Shown here: positions 1 to 6,241 of the stretch, piece after piece
Layout: every line of letters starts with the position of its first letter
Position numbering within the stretch: the stretch's first letter is position 1
DNA from: an uncultured Selenomonas sp.
GTDB taxonomy: Bacteria; Bacillota; Negativicutes; Selenomonadales; Selenomonadaceae
DNA length: 11,268 bases
NCBI GenBank assembly: GCA_945494195.1
Contig: CALYVJ010000029.1
Span: 1-11,268 of the forward strand
Direction of reading: 5' to 3'
Program-made: the position numbers and the translations under genes
Notes under the pieces: model-generated
The model's input: only the letters and a program-made list of their open reading frames with translations
What the model was told of the DNA's origin: nothing
Database searches by the model: none

Positions 1-16
1 AAAATAGCGAGGAATA

Positions 17-45
17 TTGACTTTTTGAGAGGGGTTCGCTAAAAT
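17..45 (+). promoter_or_regulatory. Sigma-70-type promoter of the efflux operon
   Basis: A -35 box TTGACT (17-22) and a -10 box TAAAAT (40-45) are separated by exactly 17 bases; each differs from consensus at one position. Transcription would start near base 52, leaving a leader of about 60 bases before the MarR start codon. No other candidate in the first 110 bases has both boxes. The assignment is by pattern only. Confidence 0.6.
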
Positions 46-48
46 TAT

Positions 49-70
49 TTGATAGAGTCAACAAGATTGA
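49..70. promoter_or_regulatory. Candidate MarR autoregulatory operator
   Basis: Three TTGA/TCAA half-sites follow each other at a regular 9-base step: TTGA (49-52), TCAA (58-61), TTGA (67-70). They form two overlapping inverted repeats with 5-base spacers, placed over the predicted transcription start. MarR dimers commonly bind short dyads overlapping their own promoter, so autorepression of the operon is a reasonable inference. Direct binding is not shown by the sequence. Confidence 0.4.
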
Positions 71-110
71 CAGGGATTTTGGAAGGGAATCTTTTTAGGG
101 AGGAATAATT

Positions 111-593
111 ATGGATGATTATGTAAATGTTGGCCGCTGGTTCTCGATTCTGCATCGCCGTTCGCAGCTTTTTATCGTCGAGGCCTGCCAGAGTTTACAT
201 CTTACATTCTCCGAATACATTATGCTTATCCGCATTTTTGACAACGAGGGGGCGAAACAGGATGAGCTGGCGAATATGCTTTATTTGGATAAAGCGGTGG
301 TCACGCGTACCGTAAATCTGTTGCAGGAGAAGGGGTTTATCTATCGGGAAGTGGACCCTGCAGACCGCCGGGTCAAGCATATTTTCCTCACGGACTACGG
401 CCGTGAGCAGCACCAGTTTCTGCGCAATATCATTCAGGGCTGGATTGATTATCTGGTTCGCGATATGAAGCAGGACGATATCCAGCATTTGTTCAACGGG
501 TTTAACGAGCTGGTTACGAAGGCCTGTGAGGCTGACCTCGTGAAACTCGCGCGAAATTTGCCTTCAGGAGGCGACGTTCATGAAAAAATATAA
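111..593 (+). CDS. MarR-family transcriptional regulator
   Basis: This is a 160-residue winged-helix regulator, the usual MarR length. The recognition-helix region is at about residues 58-77 (LDKAVVTRTVNLLQEKGF). The wing follows at about 80-96 and carries the family signature DPADRRVKHIFLTDYG. The flanking N- and C-terminal helices would form the dimer interface. The ATG at 111 is supported by AGGGAGGA at 97-104, six bases upstream. It is the first gene of an operon with an RND adaptor and pump, and its last 14 bases overlap the adaptor gene. By analogy with MarR-type efflux regulators it probably represses the operon and is released by a small toxic ligand. The ligand cannot be told from sequence. 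Confidence 0.92.
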   Translation: MDDYVNVGRWFSILHRRSQLFIVEACQSLHLTFSEYIMLIRIFDNEGAKQDELANMLYLDKAVVTRTVNLLQEKGFIYREVDPADRRVKHIFLTDYGREQHQFLRNIIQGWIDYLVRDMKQDDIQHLFNGFNELVTKACEADLVKLARNLPSGGDVHEKI

Positions 594-1671
594 GCTGAGT
601 TTTTTGGCTTGCTTTTTGGCGGTTGTGTGTCTTTTGGCCGTTGGCTGCGGCAGTAAGGATACTAAGACAGTGAAAGCACCGCTGGTAAAAACACAGCAGG
701 TTGGCAGTGGCTCACTCAATGACAGCAGTTCCTATTCGGGAACCGTGCGCGGACGCTATGAAACGAATATGTCGTTTCAAGTGGGCGGCCAGATTTTGAG
801 CCGCAATGTGCAGGTCGGTTCGCCGGTTCGTGCCGGGGATGTACTAATGGTCATCGACAGCCGTGATGTGGTGCAAAAGGCCAATCAGGGCGATGCGCAG
901 GTGGCTTCGGCCCGGGCAAATCTCGACCTTGCCCAGCGCAATCTGGCTCGTTACAGCCAGCTGTATCAGGAAAACGCGGTAGCCGCAGCAACCCTTGACC
1001 AGTATCAGGCCAGCTATGATTCGGCGTTTGCGTCTTATCAGAATGCGCTGGCGCAGGCGGCACAGGGGCATAATGCCATGGGCTATACGAACCTCACGGC
1101 AGGTGCCAATGGTGTCGTATCAGCTATCCATGTGGAGGAGGGCCAGGTCGTGGGCGCTGGCCAGACCGTGCTGACGCTCGTCCAGACCAATGAACTGGAG
1201 ATTGAAATCAATGTGCCGGAGAACCGCGTGGCGGATATTGCGGCTGGCATGCCGGTAATCGTGAATTTCTGGGCACTCCACGATAAGGCGGATGGTATCG
1301 TCCGCGAAGTGGCGCCTATGGCAGATAATGCTGCCCGTACCTATCGGGTTCGCGTTTCGGTGCCGAAACCGCCGACCGGGATGCAGCTCGGCATGACGGC
1401 TAATGTATCGTTTGCATCACAGGAAAGCGCTGGGGATACAGGTGCCGGTTCGGCTGTCCTGCCGCTGTCGGCCATCTACCAGGATGGCGATACACCGCAA
1501 GTCTGGGTGGTCGGTGAGGATAATACGGTCAGCCTGAAAGCCGTTTCGGTTGAGGATTTTGGCGATAATCAGGTGTTGGTTTATGGACTGGATGCCACGG
1601 ATGTGGTAGTTACTGCCGGAGTCCATAAGCTTCATGAAGGGCAGTCTGTTCGGACGGAGGCTGACTCATGA
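580..1671 (+). CDS. RND efflux periplasmic adaptor lipoprotein (MFP/HlyD family)
   Basis: This 363-residue membrane-fusion protein should bridge the RND pump and an outer-membrane channel. It begins with a short basic stretch, a hydrophobic segment (about 6-22) and a lipobox ending in Cys23 (LLAVGC), so it is predicted to be a lipoprotein anchored at the inner membrane. A first lipoyl/barrel-sandwich half lies at about 52-94 (SFQVGGQI, VGSPVRAGDVL). An alpha-helical hairpin rich in Ala and Gln follows at about 96-162, then the second half (about 172-203, GANGVVSAIHVEEGQVV). A beta-barrel domain (about 204-280) and a membrane-proximal domain complete it. The start at 580 has AGGAGG at 566-571. 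It overlaps the MarR gene by 14 bases and the pump gene by 4 (ATGA). Substrates are unknown. Confidence 0.93.
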   Translation: MKKYKLSFLACFLAVVCLLAVGCGSKDTKTVKAPLVKTQQVGSGSLNDSSSYSGTVRGRYETNMSFQVGGQILSRNVQVGSPVRAGDVLMVIDSRDVVQKANQGDAQVASARANLDLAQRNLARYSQLYQENAVAAATLDQYQASYDSAFASYQNALAQAAQGHNAMGYTNLTAGANGVVSAIHVEEGQVVGAGQTVLTLVQTNELEIEINVPENRVADIAAGMPVIVNFWALHDKADGIVREVAPMADNAARTYRVRVSVPKPPTGMQLGMTANVSFASQESAGDTGAGSAVLPLSAIYQDGDTPQVWVVGEDNTVSLKAVSVEDFGDNQVLVYGLDATDVVVTAGVHKLHEGQSVRTEADS

Positions 1672-4600
1672 CGAATCTTACGGAAATATCCCTGAAGCAT
1701 CGGACGTTGGTCTGGTACTTCATTATCGTGACTGCAATCGGCGGCTTGTTTGCTTACTTTGAGCTCGGCCGCATGGAAGACCCGCAGTTTACCATTCGCG
1801 AAATGGTCATATCGGCGGCCTGGCCTGGTGCTACGGCCGAAGAAATGCAGAATCAGGTAACCGATAAGCTGGAAAAGCGGCTTCAGGATACCCCGGGGCT
1901 CGATTATATCAATAGTGAGACCCGTGAGGGGCAGACGGTTATCTATGTCGCGCTAAGGGACGATCTGCCCAAGGAGCAGATTCGGCCAACGTGGCGCGAT
2001 GTCCGCAATTTCTGTGAGGATATCAAGCCCGATTTGCCGGACGGCGTTTATGGCCCATACTATAACGATCGTTTTGATGATGTGTATGGTTCGATTTATG
2101 CGGTCATTGGTGATGGCTATAACTATGAGGAAATGCGTGAGTACGCAGAAAAGATCCGCCGGATACTTCTCAATGTTCCGAGTGTGCAGAAAGTAGAGCT
2201 TATTGGCGTCCAGCCGGAAAAGGTCTATGTAGAAATCCAGAAGGATAAATTGGCTGAGCTCGGCATCAGTCCGCAGGTCATCGCCAATGCGCTTAAGACT
2301 CAGAATGAGATGACAGCTTCTGGTGAAGTGGAGACAGAGTCCAACAATGTTTATCTGCGTGTCAGTGGCATGTTTGAAGATGTTGATGCGATTCGTGAAA
2401 TGCCGATCAATGCGGACGGCAAGGTATTCCGTCTGGGGGATATCGCTAAGGTGGAGCGCCGCTTTGTCGATCCGGCCAAGCCGAAGATGTTCTATAATGG
2501 GGAGCCGGCTGTTGGCATAGCGGTATCGATGGAAAATGGCGGCAATATCCTGCAGCTTGGCGAAGACCTCAAGTCGAAAATCGCGGAGATCCAGCAGGAG
2601 GTCCCCGTGGGCATCGATGTCCATCAGGTTTCGGATCAGCCGAAGGTCGTAGATCAGTCCATTTATGAGTTCGTCAAGACGCTGGTCGAAGCCATCGTGA
2701 TTGTTTTGGCCGTCAGCTTCCTGTCACTGGGAGTCCGTACCGGTATGGTGGTGGCGGGGTGCATCCCGCTCGTACTTTGTGCGGTGTTCCTCGTCATGTA
2801 TGCGTTGAATATCGATTTGCACAAGGTCTCGCTAGGGGCGCTTATCATTTCCCTGGGCCTTTTGGTTGACGATGCAATCATCGCGGTTGAGATGATGAGC
2901 GTCAAGCTCGAGATGGGGCTCAATCGGTTTGAAGCGGCCTGTTACGCATTCCGGGCAACGGCAAAACCGATGCTGACTGGTACGCTTATCACTTGTTCCG
3001 GATTCATTCCGGTGGCGTTTTCCAAGGGCATGGCCAGTGAGTTCTGTCAGGCGCTTTTCCCAGTCATTGGTGCCGCGCTTTTGATTTCGTGGCTGGTTTC
3101 GGTCATGGTGGCACCGCTTTTCGGCTACCATCTGATCCGCGTTACGGTCAAGAAGGATGATGCGGGCAGGATCGACCCCTATCAGAGCCGGTTTTATACG
3201 GTGTTCCGTCAGGTACTCATCTGGTTCCTGAACCATCGGAAAGGGGTGCTTATGGCAACGGTGGTTTTGTTTGTTGTCTCAGTTGGCATGATGGATTTCA
3301 TCAAGCAGGAATTTTTCCCGGCTTCTACCCGTCCGGAAATACTGGTTGAGATGAAACTGCCGGAGGGTTCTTCGATGGCGGCAAGCCAGGATGCCTGTGA
3401 CCGCATGTCGTCCTGGCTGCAGGATCGGCAGGAGCTTTTGGATAATTATTCCTACTATGTGGGTTGCTATGCGCCAAGGTTCGTATTGACGGTCGACCCG
3501 AAGGCCGATGCGGATAATGCCGCGCAATTTGTCATTGTGGCTAAGGATACGGAAGCGCGGGAAAAGCTCACCGAGGAACTCAATCAGGCTTTTGATGAGG
3601 AATTTTCGGATATTCGCATGAAACTCCAGTTTATACAGACGGGGCCGCCGGCTGATTATCCGGTGATGCTTCGGGTAACAGGCTATACGACGGAACAGAC
3701 GAAGGAGATAGCGAAAAAGGTTAAAGATATTGTGGCCGAGGACGCCAATAACTATAATGTCAATATGTCATGGGGAACCAAGAGTACGGTTATGCATTTA
3801 GCGTTGGATCAGGATAAGCTGCGTTCTTTGGGAATTTCCAGTCAGGCAGTATCGCAGCAGATTTATACGGCGGTGTCGGGGGTTACGGCTGCACAGTTCT
3901 ATACTGGCGATCGTACCATCGATATTGCTTTGCGGCTGGCGGAGGAAGATCGCCATGATTTGGCGAAGATGAAGAGTCTGCCGATTTATCTCGGGCAGGC
4001 GGGCTATGTACCGCTGGAACAGATTGCCAAGATTTCCTATGATGCGGAAGATGGTTTCATTGCGCGCCGCAATCTGATGCCGACAATCATGGTTCAGGCA
4101 GATGTCCATAGCGGTACGGCTAATGATGCAACGGAAAAGGCCTATGAGGCGACGAAGACACTCCGTGACAATCTGCCGTTTGGGTGTAAGATTGAACCGG
4201 CCGGGGCGTTGGAGGATAGCGATGAGAGCATCGATTTCCTGCTCAAGCCGGTTCCCGTAATGGTTTTCATCATTATGACGCTTTTGATGTTCCAACTCAG
4301 CAGCGCGAAACAGATGCTTTTAACCGTACTTACGGCACCACTGGGACTCATTGGTGTGTCCTGGGGGATGCTGCTCACGGGGACTGCTATGGGGTTCGTG
4401 GCCGAGCTGGGAATCCTGGCACTTTTCGGGATGATCATCCGCAATTCGGTCATCCTGATTGACCAGATCCAAAAACATTTGGCGGATGGCGAGACGCCTT
4501 GGGATGCCGTAATCGATTCGGCTATCCTGCGATTCCGTCCCATCATGCTGACGGCAGCCGCGGCCATCCTCGGCATGCTGCCGCTGATGGCTAGTACGTT

Positions 4601-4712
4601 CTGGGGGCCGATGGCGGTGGCTATCGCCAGCGGCCTGCTGGTGGCGACCGTCCTGACGTTGTTGGTATTGCCGACAATGTATGCCGTGGCGTATAAAGTA
4701 CCCAAACGGTAA
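1668..4712 (+). CDS. RND efflux transporter permease (AcrB/HAE-type, TriC-like)
   Basis: This is a 1014-residue proton-driven drug or organic-compound exporter of the inner membrane, normal in length for the hydrophobe/amphiphile RND family. It has TM1 at about 14-31, a large periplasmic loop (about 32-335), TM2-6 (about 338-485), TM7 (about 525-542), a second periplasmic loop (about 543-860) and TM8-12 (about 862-1006). The TM4 acidic pair is present as Asp401-Asp402 (GLLVDDAIIAVE), equivalent to AcrB D407/D408. The TM10 position matching AcrB Lys940 is Arg925 (GMIIRNSVILID). Arg957 (RFRPIMLTA) matches the conserved TM11 Arg. The N-terminal pattern, with SLKHRTLVWYF and GRMEDPQFTIREM, resembles the TriC-like subfamily from memory. 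The start overlaps the adaptor stop (ATGA), so translation is coupled. No outer-membrane factor is encoded nearby, so a channel from elsewhere must be recruited. Confidence 0.95.
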   Translation: MTNLTEISLKHRTLVWYFIIVTAIGGLFAYFELGRMEDPQFTIREMVISAAWPGATAEEMQNQVTDKLEKRLQDTPGLDYINSETREGQTVIYVALRDDLPKEQIRPTWRDVRNFCEDIKPDLPDGVYGPYYNDRFDDVYGSIYAVIGDGYNYEEMREYAEKIRRILLNVPSVQKVELIGVQPEKVYVEIQKDKLAELGISPQVIANALKTQNEMTASGEVETESNNVYLRVSGMFEDVDAIREMPINADGKVFRLGDIAKVERRFVDPAKPKMFYNGEPAVGIAVSMENGGNILQLGEDLKSKIAEIQQEVPVGIDVHQVSDQPKVVDQSIYEFVKTLVEAIVIVLAVSFLSLGVRTGMVVAGCIPLVLCAVFLVMYALNIDLHKVSLGALIISLGLLVDDAIIAVEMMSVKLEMGLNRFEAACYAFRATAKPMLTGTLITCSGFIPVAFSKGMASEFCQALFPVIGAALLISWLVSVMVAPLFGYHLIRVTVKKDDAGRIDPYQSRFYTVFRQVLIWFLNHRKGVLMATVVLFVVSVGMMDFIKQEFFPASTRPEILVEMKLPEGSSMAASQDACDRMSSWLQDRQELLDNYSYYVGCYAPRFVLTVDPKADADNAAQFVIVAKDTEAREKLTEELNQAFDEEFSDIRMKLQFIQTGPPADYPVMLRVTGYTTEQTKEIAKKVKDIVAEDANNYNVNMSWGTKSTVMHLALDQDKLRSLGISSQAVSQQIYTAVSGVTAAQFYTGDRTIDIALRLAEEDRHDLAKMKSLPIYLGQAGYVPLEQIAKISYDAEDGFIARRNLMPTIMVQADVHSGTANDATEKAYEATKTLRDNLPFGCKIEPAGALEDSDESIDFLLKPVPVMVFIIMTLLMFQLSSAKQMLLTVLTAPLGLIGVSWGMLLTGTAMGFVAELGILALFGMIIRNSVILIDQIQKHLADGETPWDAVIDSAILRFRPIMLTAAAAILGMLPLMASTFWGPMAVAIASGLLVATVLTLLVLPTMYAVAYKVPKR

Positions 4713-4722
4713 AAACAAGGCG

Positions 4723-4976
4723 TTACGACCGCTGCTGGCCGTCCAGCGGGAAGGTGGTTGTTCCTTGAAAGCTGGGCAGCAGCTTTAACGACTGCTGGGG
4801 GCAGTTGCCCGTGCAGAGGCCGCAGGCGGTGCATTCAAGCCGCAGTTATCGCATTCTTCTGCGTTAATCTGCCGGTTGTGTATGGCTTGATGGGGGCAGA
4901 TGGTTTCGCAGCGGCTGCAGGTTACGTTGGTATAGTGAAACAGGCAGCGGTTCAGGTCGATTTCGCGCTTGGCCAT
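4723..4976 (-). pseudogene. Small 4Fe-4S ferredoxin-like protein, frame disrupted
   Basis: The reverse strand encodes a cysteine-rich protein. The chosen start is the ATG at 4976, because AAAGGTGG lies at a good distance upstream; a GTG at 4988 is possible but poorly placed. From that ATG, Cys11, Cys20, Cys23 and Cys27-Pro give a first cluster motif C-x8-C-x2-C-x3-CP, followed by Cys42-x2-Cys45. The frame then runs out of the family pattern and stops at 4785. Shifting frame at the AA at 4834-4835 (one base missing or two extra) immediately gives a textbook second cluster, CTACGLCTGNCP, and a 36-residue tail ending at TAA 4723-4725. The restored protein would have about 83-84 residues. It would be a soluble electron carrier or part of a redox enzyme; its partner is unknown. 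It converges on the efflux pump gene with a 10-base gap. It could be a real pseudogene or a sequencing error. Confidence 0.7.
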
Positions 4977-5013
4977 GGTTTTAGCCACCTTTCATCAATT
5001 AGTATACGATGCC

Positions 5014-5043
5014 ATTATACCCCCTTTGTTTATTTTTTGCCAA
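5014..5043 (-). promoter_or_regulatory. Promoter of the ferredoxin-like gene
   Basis: On the reverse strand TTGGCA (5043-5038) and a perfect TATAAT (5019-5014) are 18 bases apart. The predicted start, near 5007, is about 30 bases upstream of the ATG at 4976 and in front of its AAAGGTGG ribosome binding site. The promoter is of good quality although the gene it serves is frame-disrupted. Confidence 0.6.
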
Positions 5044-5072
5044 AGCTGTATTGCTGGCGGTTGGCGTCGTCT

Positions 5073-5100
5073 TTTACAAAAAAGTCAAGAATGATATGAT
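5073..5100 (+). promoter_or_regulatory. Candidate distal promoter upstream of the RpiR gene
   Basis: TTTACA (5073-5078) and TATGAT (5095-5100) are separated by 16 bases, each one mismatch from consensus. It would give a leader of about 115 bases to the RpiR start. No convincing small ORF or RNA structure was seen between this box pair and the proximal promoter, so it may be a second promoter or a chance match. Confidence 0.35.
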
Positions 5101-5169
5101 ACAGATGCCATGCCTTCTGCAGCTAAAGGGCATTAACCAAGTCTTTGAATGTGCTGCTGCCCGTTTCGT

Positions 5170-5198
5170 TTGGGAATGGGCATTTTTTATGTTATAAT
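5170..5198 (+). promoter_or_regulatory. Proximal promoter of the RpiR regulator gene
   Basis: A perfect TATAAT (5193-5198) lies 17 bases after TTGGGA (5170-5175). The predicted start, near 5205, leaves only about 20 bases to the ATG at 5225. This argues against the upstream in-frame ATG at 5210 as the true start. Confidence 0.55.
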
Positions 5199-5224
5199 AA
5201 GTTCTATGAATGGGGGAATCGGCG

Positions 5225-6028
5225 ATGCGCTTGGAAGAAATCATCAACCATCATAGGAAAGATTTGAATGAGACGGACATGGTTGTCTGGAAGTATATTC
5301 TCCAGCATCGCAGGGAAGCCCGTCATATTTCGATTCATGAATTGGCAAGGGCTTGTGCGGTGTCGAGTACGACGATTGTCCGCTTTGCGCAAAAGCTGGG
5401 CTTTGATGGCTTTGGCGAACTCAAAGCCGTCATGAAGATGGAGGAACCGGCAAAATCCTTTTATCATGAGGATGTGTTACAGGATATGCAGGTCTTCTAC
5501 AATCAGACCGGGGAAAAAATTTTTGCGCGCAACTTTGACAGTGCCAGCCGGCTGATTCGTGAGGCAAACCGCGTCTATGCCTTTGCTTCGGGGTACGTAC
5601 AGAGCAATGTGGTACAGGAATTGAAGCGCCTTTTTTTCTACGACAATGTGCTGATTTACGAGATTCGGGGGGGTGAGGAGTTCCGTTCGGTAATACGCAA
5701 TGCCACGAAGGATGATTTGTTTATTTTTGTCTCTTTATCGGGAGAGACTCCGGCTGTGGTGGATTTTGCCCGTCAGCTGCAGATTCGTGAACTGCCGCTT
5801 ATTTCGATTACGAAACTTCATGACAACACCTTGGCCAGTCTGTCTACGGTCAATCTTTATGTTTCGCCTGCTCGTTTCCAGATTTATGATAACGATGATG
5901 AGCATACGGCGTTCCAGTCGATGATGCCGTATTTCATGCTGGTGGAAATCTGGTACGTCAAGTACCGGATTTACTGTGAACGTTTGGAACGGCGCTCGCT
6001 GGACACACCACGGGACCAGCAGGAATAA
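5225..6028 (+). CDS. MurR/RpiR-family (GlvR-like) sugar-responsive regulator
   Basis: This 267-residue regulator has the two-domain RpiR layout. The N-terminal helix-turn-helix covers about residues 1-75, with the core IHELARACAVSSTTIVRFAQ at 37-56 and a typical KLGFDGFGELK end. The C-terminal SIS sugar-phosphate-binding domain covers about 105-240, with VSLSGETPAVVDFARQ at 169-184. The ATG at 5225 is preferred to 5210 because GGGGGAA (5212-5218) sits six bases upstream of it. The next genes are a PTS permease and an alpha-glucosidase. In B. subtilis the RpiR-type GlvR activates a maltose PTS operon, so control of the downstream operon in response to a phosphorylated alpha-glucoside is the natural inference. 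An intrinsic terminator separates it from that operon. Activator versus repressor cannot be decided here. Confidence 0.9.
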   Translation: MRLEEIINHHRKDLNETDMVVWKYILQHRREARHISIHELARACAVSSTTIVRFAQKLGFDGFGELKAVMKMEEPAKSFYHEDVLQDMQVFYNQTGEKIFARNFDSASRLIREANRVYAFASGYVQSNVVQELKRLFFYDNVLIYEIRGGEEFRSVIRNATKDDLFIFVSLSGETPAVVDFARQLQIRELPLISITKLHDNTLASLSTVNLYVSPARFQIYDNDDEHTAFQSMMPYFMLVEIWYVKYRIYCERLERRSLDTPRDQQE

Positions 6029-6033
6029 GGGCG

Positions 6034-6066
6034 TGTACCAAAGTACAGCAAATGTACCAAGGTACG
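6034..6066. promoter_or_regulatory. Two tandem TGTACC-type dyads, candidate operators
   Basis: TGTACCAAAGTACA (6034-6047) and TGTACCAAGGTACG (6053-6066) are two near-identical dyads repeated at a 19-base step, close to two helical turns. The first has perfect 5-base arms TGTAC/GTACA; the second has GTACC/GGTAC. They lie just after the RpiR stop codon and upstream of the PTS operon. Binding by the neighbouring regulator is inferred only from position and symmetry. Confidence 0.45.
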
Positions 6067-6085
6067 GCGTGGGGGTAAAATGCCG

Positions 6086-6123
6086 AAAGGCCGCGAACCT
6101 ATTGCGTTCGTGGCCTTTTTTTT
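6086..6123 (+). terminator. Intrinsic terminator after the RpiR gene
   Basis: The stem AAAGGCCGCGAAC (6086-6098) pairs with GTTCGTGGCCTTT (6106-6118) through one G-T wobble. The loop is 7 bases and eight T residues run from 6116 to 6123. It should end the regulator transcript and insulate it from the PTS operon. It could also act as an attenuator for read-through, because no strong promoter was found between it and the PTS gene. Confidence 0.88.
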
Positions 6124-6140
6124 GTATCCTTTGGTTACAA
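6122..6140. promoter_or_regulatory. 19-base palindrome upstream of the PTS operon
   Basis: TTGTATCCTTTGGTTACAA forms 8-base arms (7 of 8 pair) around TTT. It starts in the T-run of the terminator. Its outer TTGTA/TACAA resembles the ends of the two TGTACC dyads upstream, and a further TGTAC half-site lies at 6155-6159. It is a candidate regulator-binding site, about 100 bases upstream of the PTS start codon. Confidence 0.4.
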
Positions 6141-6241
6141 GATATCTTACAGGGTGTACAAGGCAGGATGCCAATACATCCGAAACGCTCGGTAATGATC
6201 CTTTTCTTGATTTTAGACAGATAAATGGGAGGGTATAAGAA

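Noticed and set aside
4729..4749. CCGCTG/CAGCGG hairpin as a terminator between the convergent pump and ferredoxin genes
   Set aside because: It has only six pairs with a 9-base loop, lies within the restored coding tail, and has no adjacent T-run on either strand.
4142..4834. Reverse-strand frame of 230 codons spanning the end of the RND pump gene
   Set aside because: It overlaps the conserved TM8-12 region of the pump and the ferredoxin remnant in a different frame, with no recognisable motif.
4758..5099. Forward frame of 113 codons between the pump and the RpiR gene
   Set aside because: It is antisense to the cysteine-rich ferredoxin-like gene, which has clear cluster motifs, promoter and ribosome binding site; the forward frame has none of these.
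5105..5197. Possible leader peptide (30 codons from an ATG at 5105) between the two regulator promoters
   Set aside because: There is no ribosome binding site in front of it, no regulatory codon run, and its stop codon lies in the proximal -10 box.
6178..6196. Possible CcpA cre site around GAAACGCTCGG
   Set aside because: Only the central AA-CG-T core fits; most of the other defined positions of the cre consensus mismatch, so the match is no better than chance.
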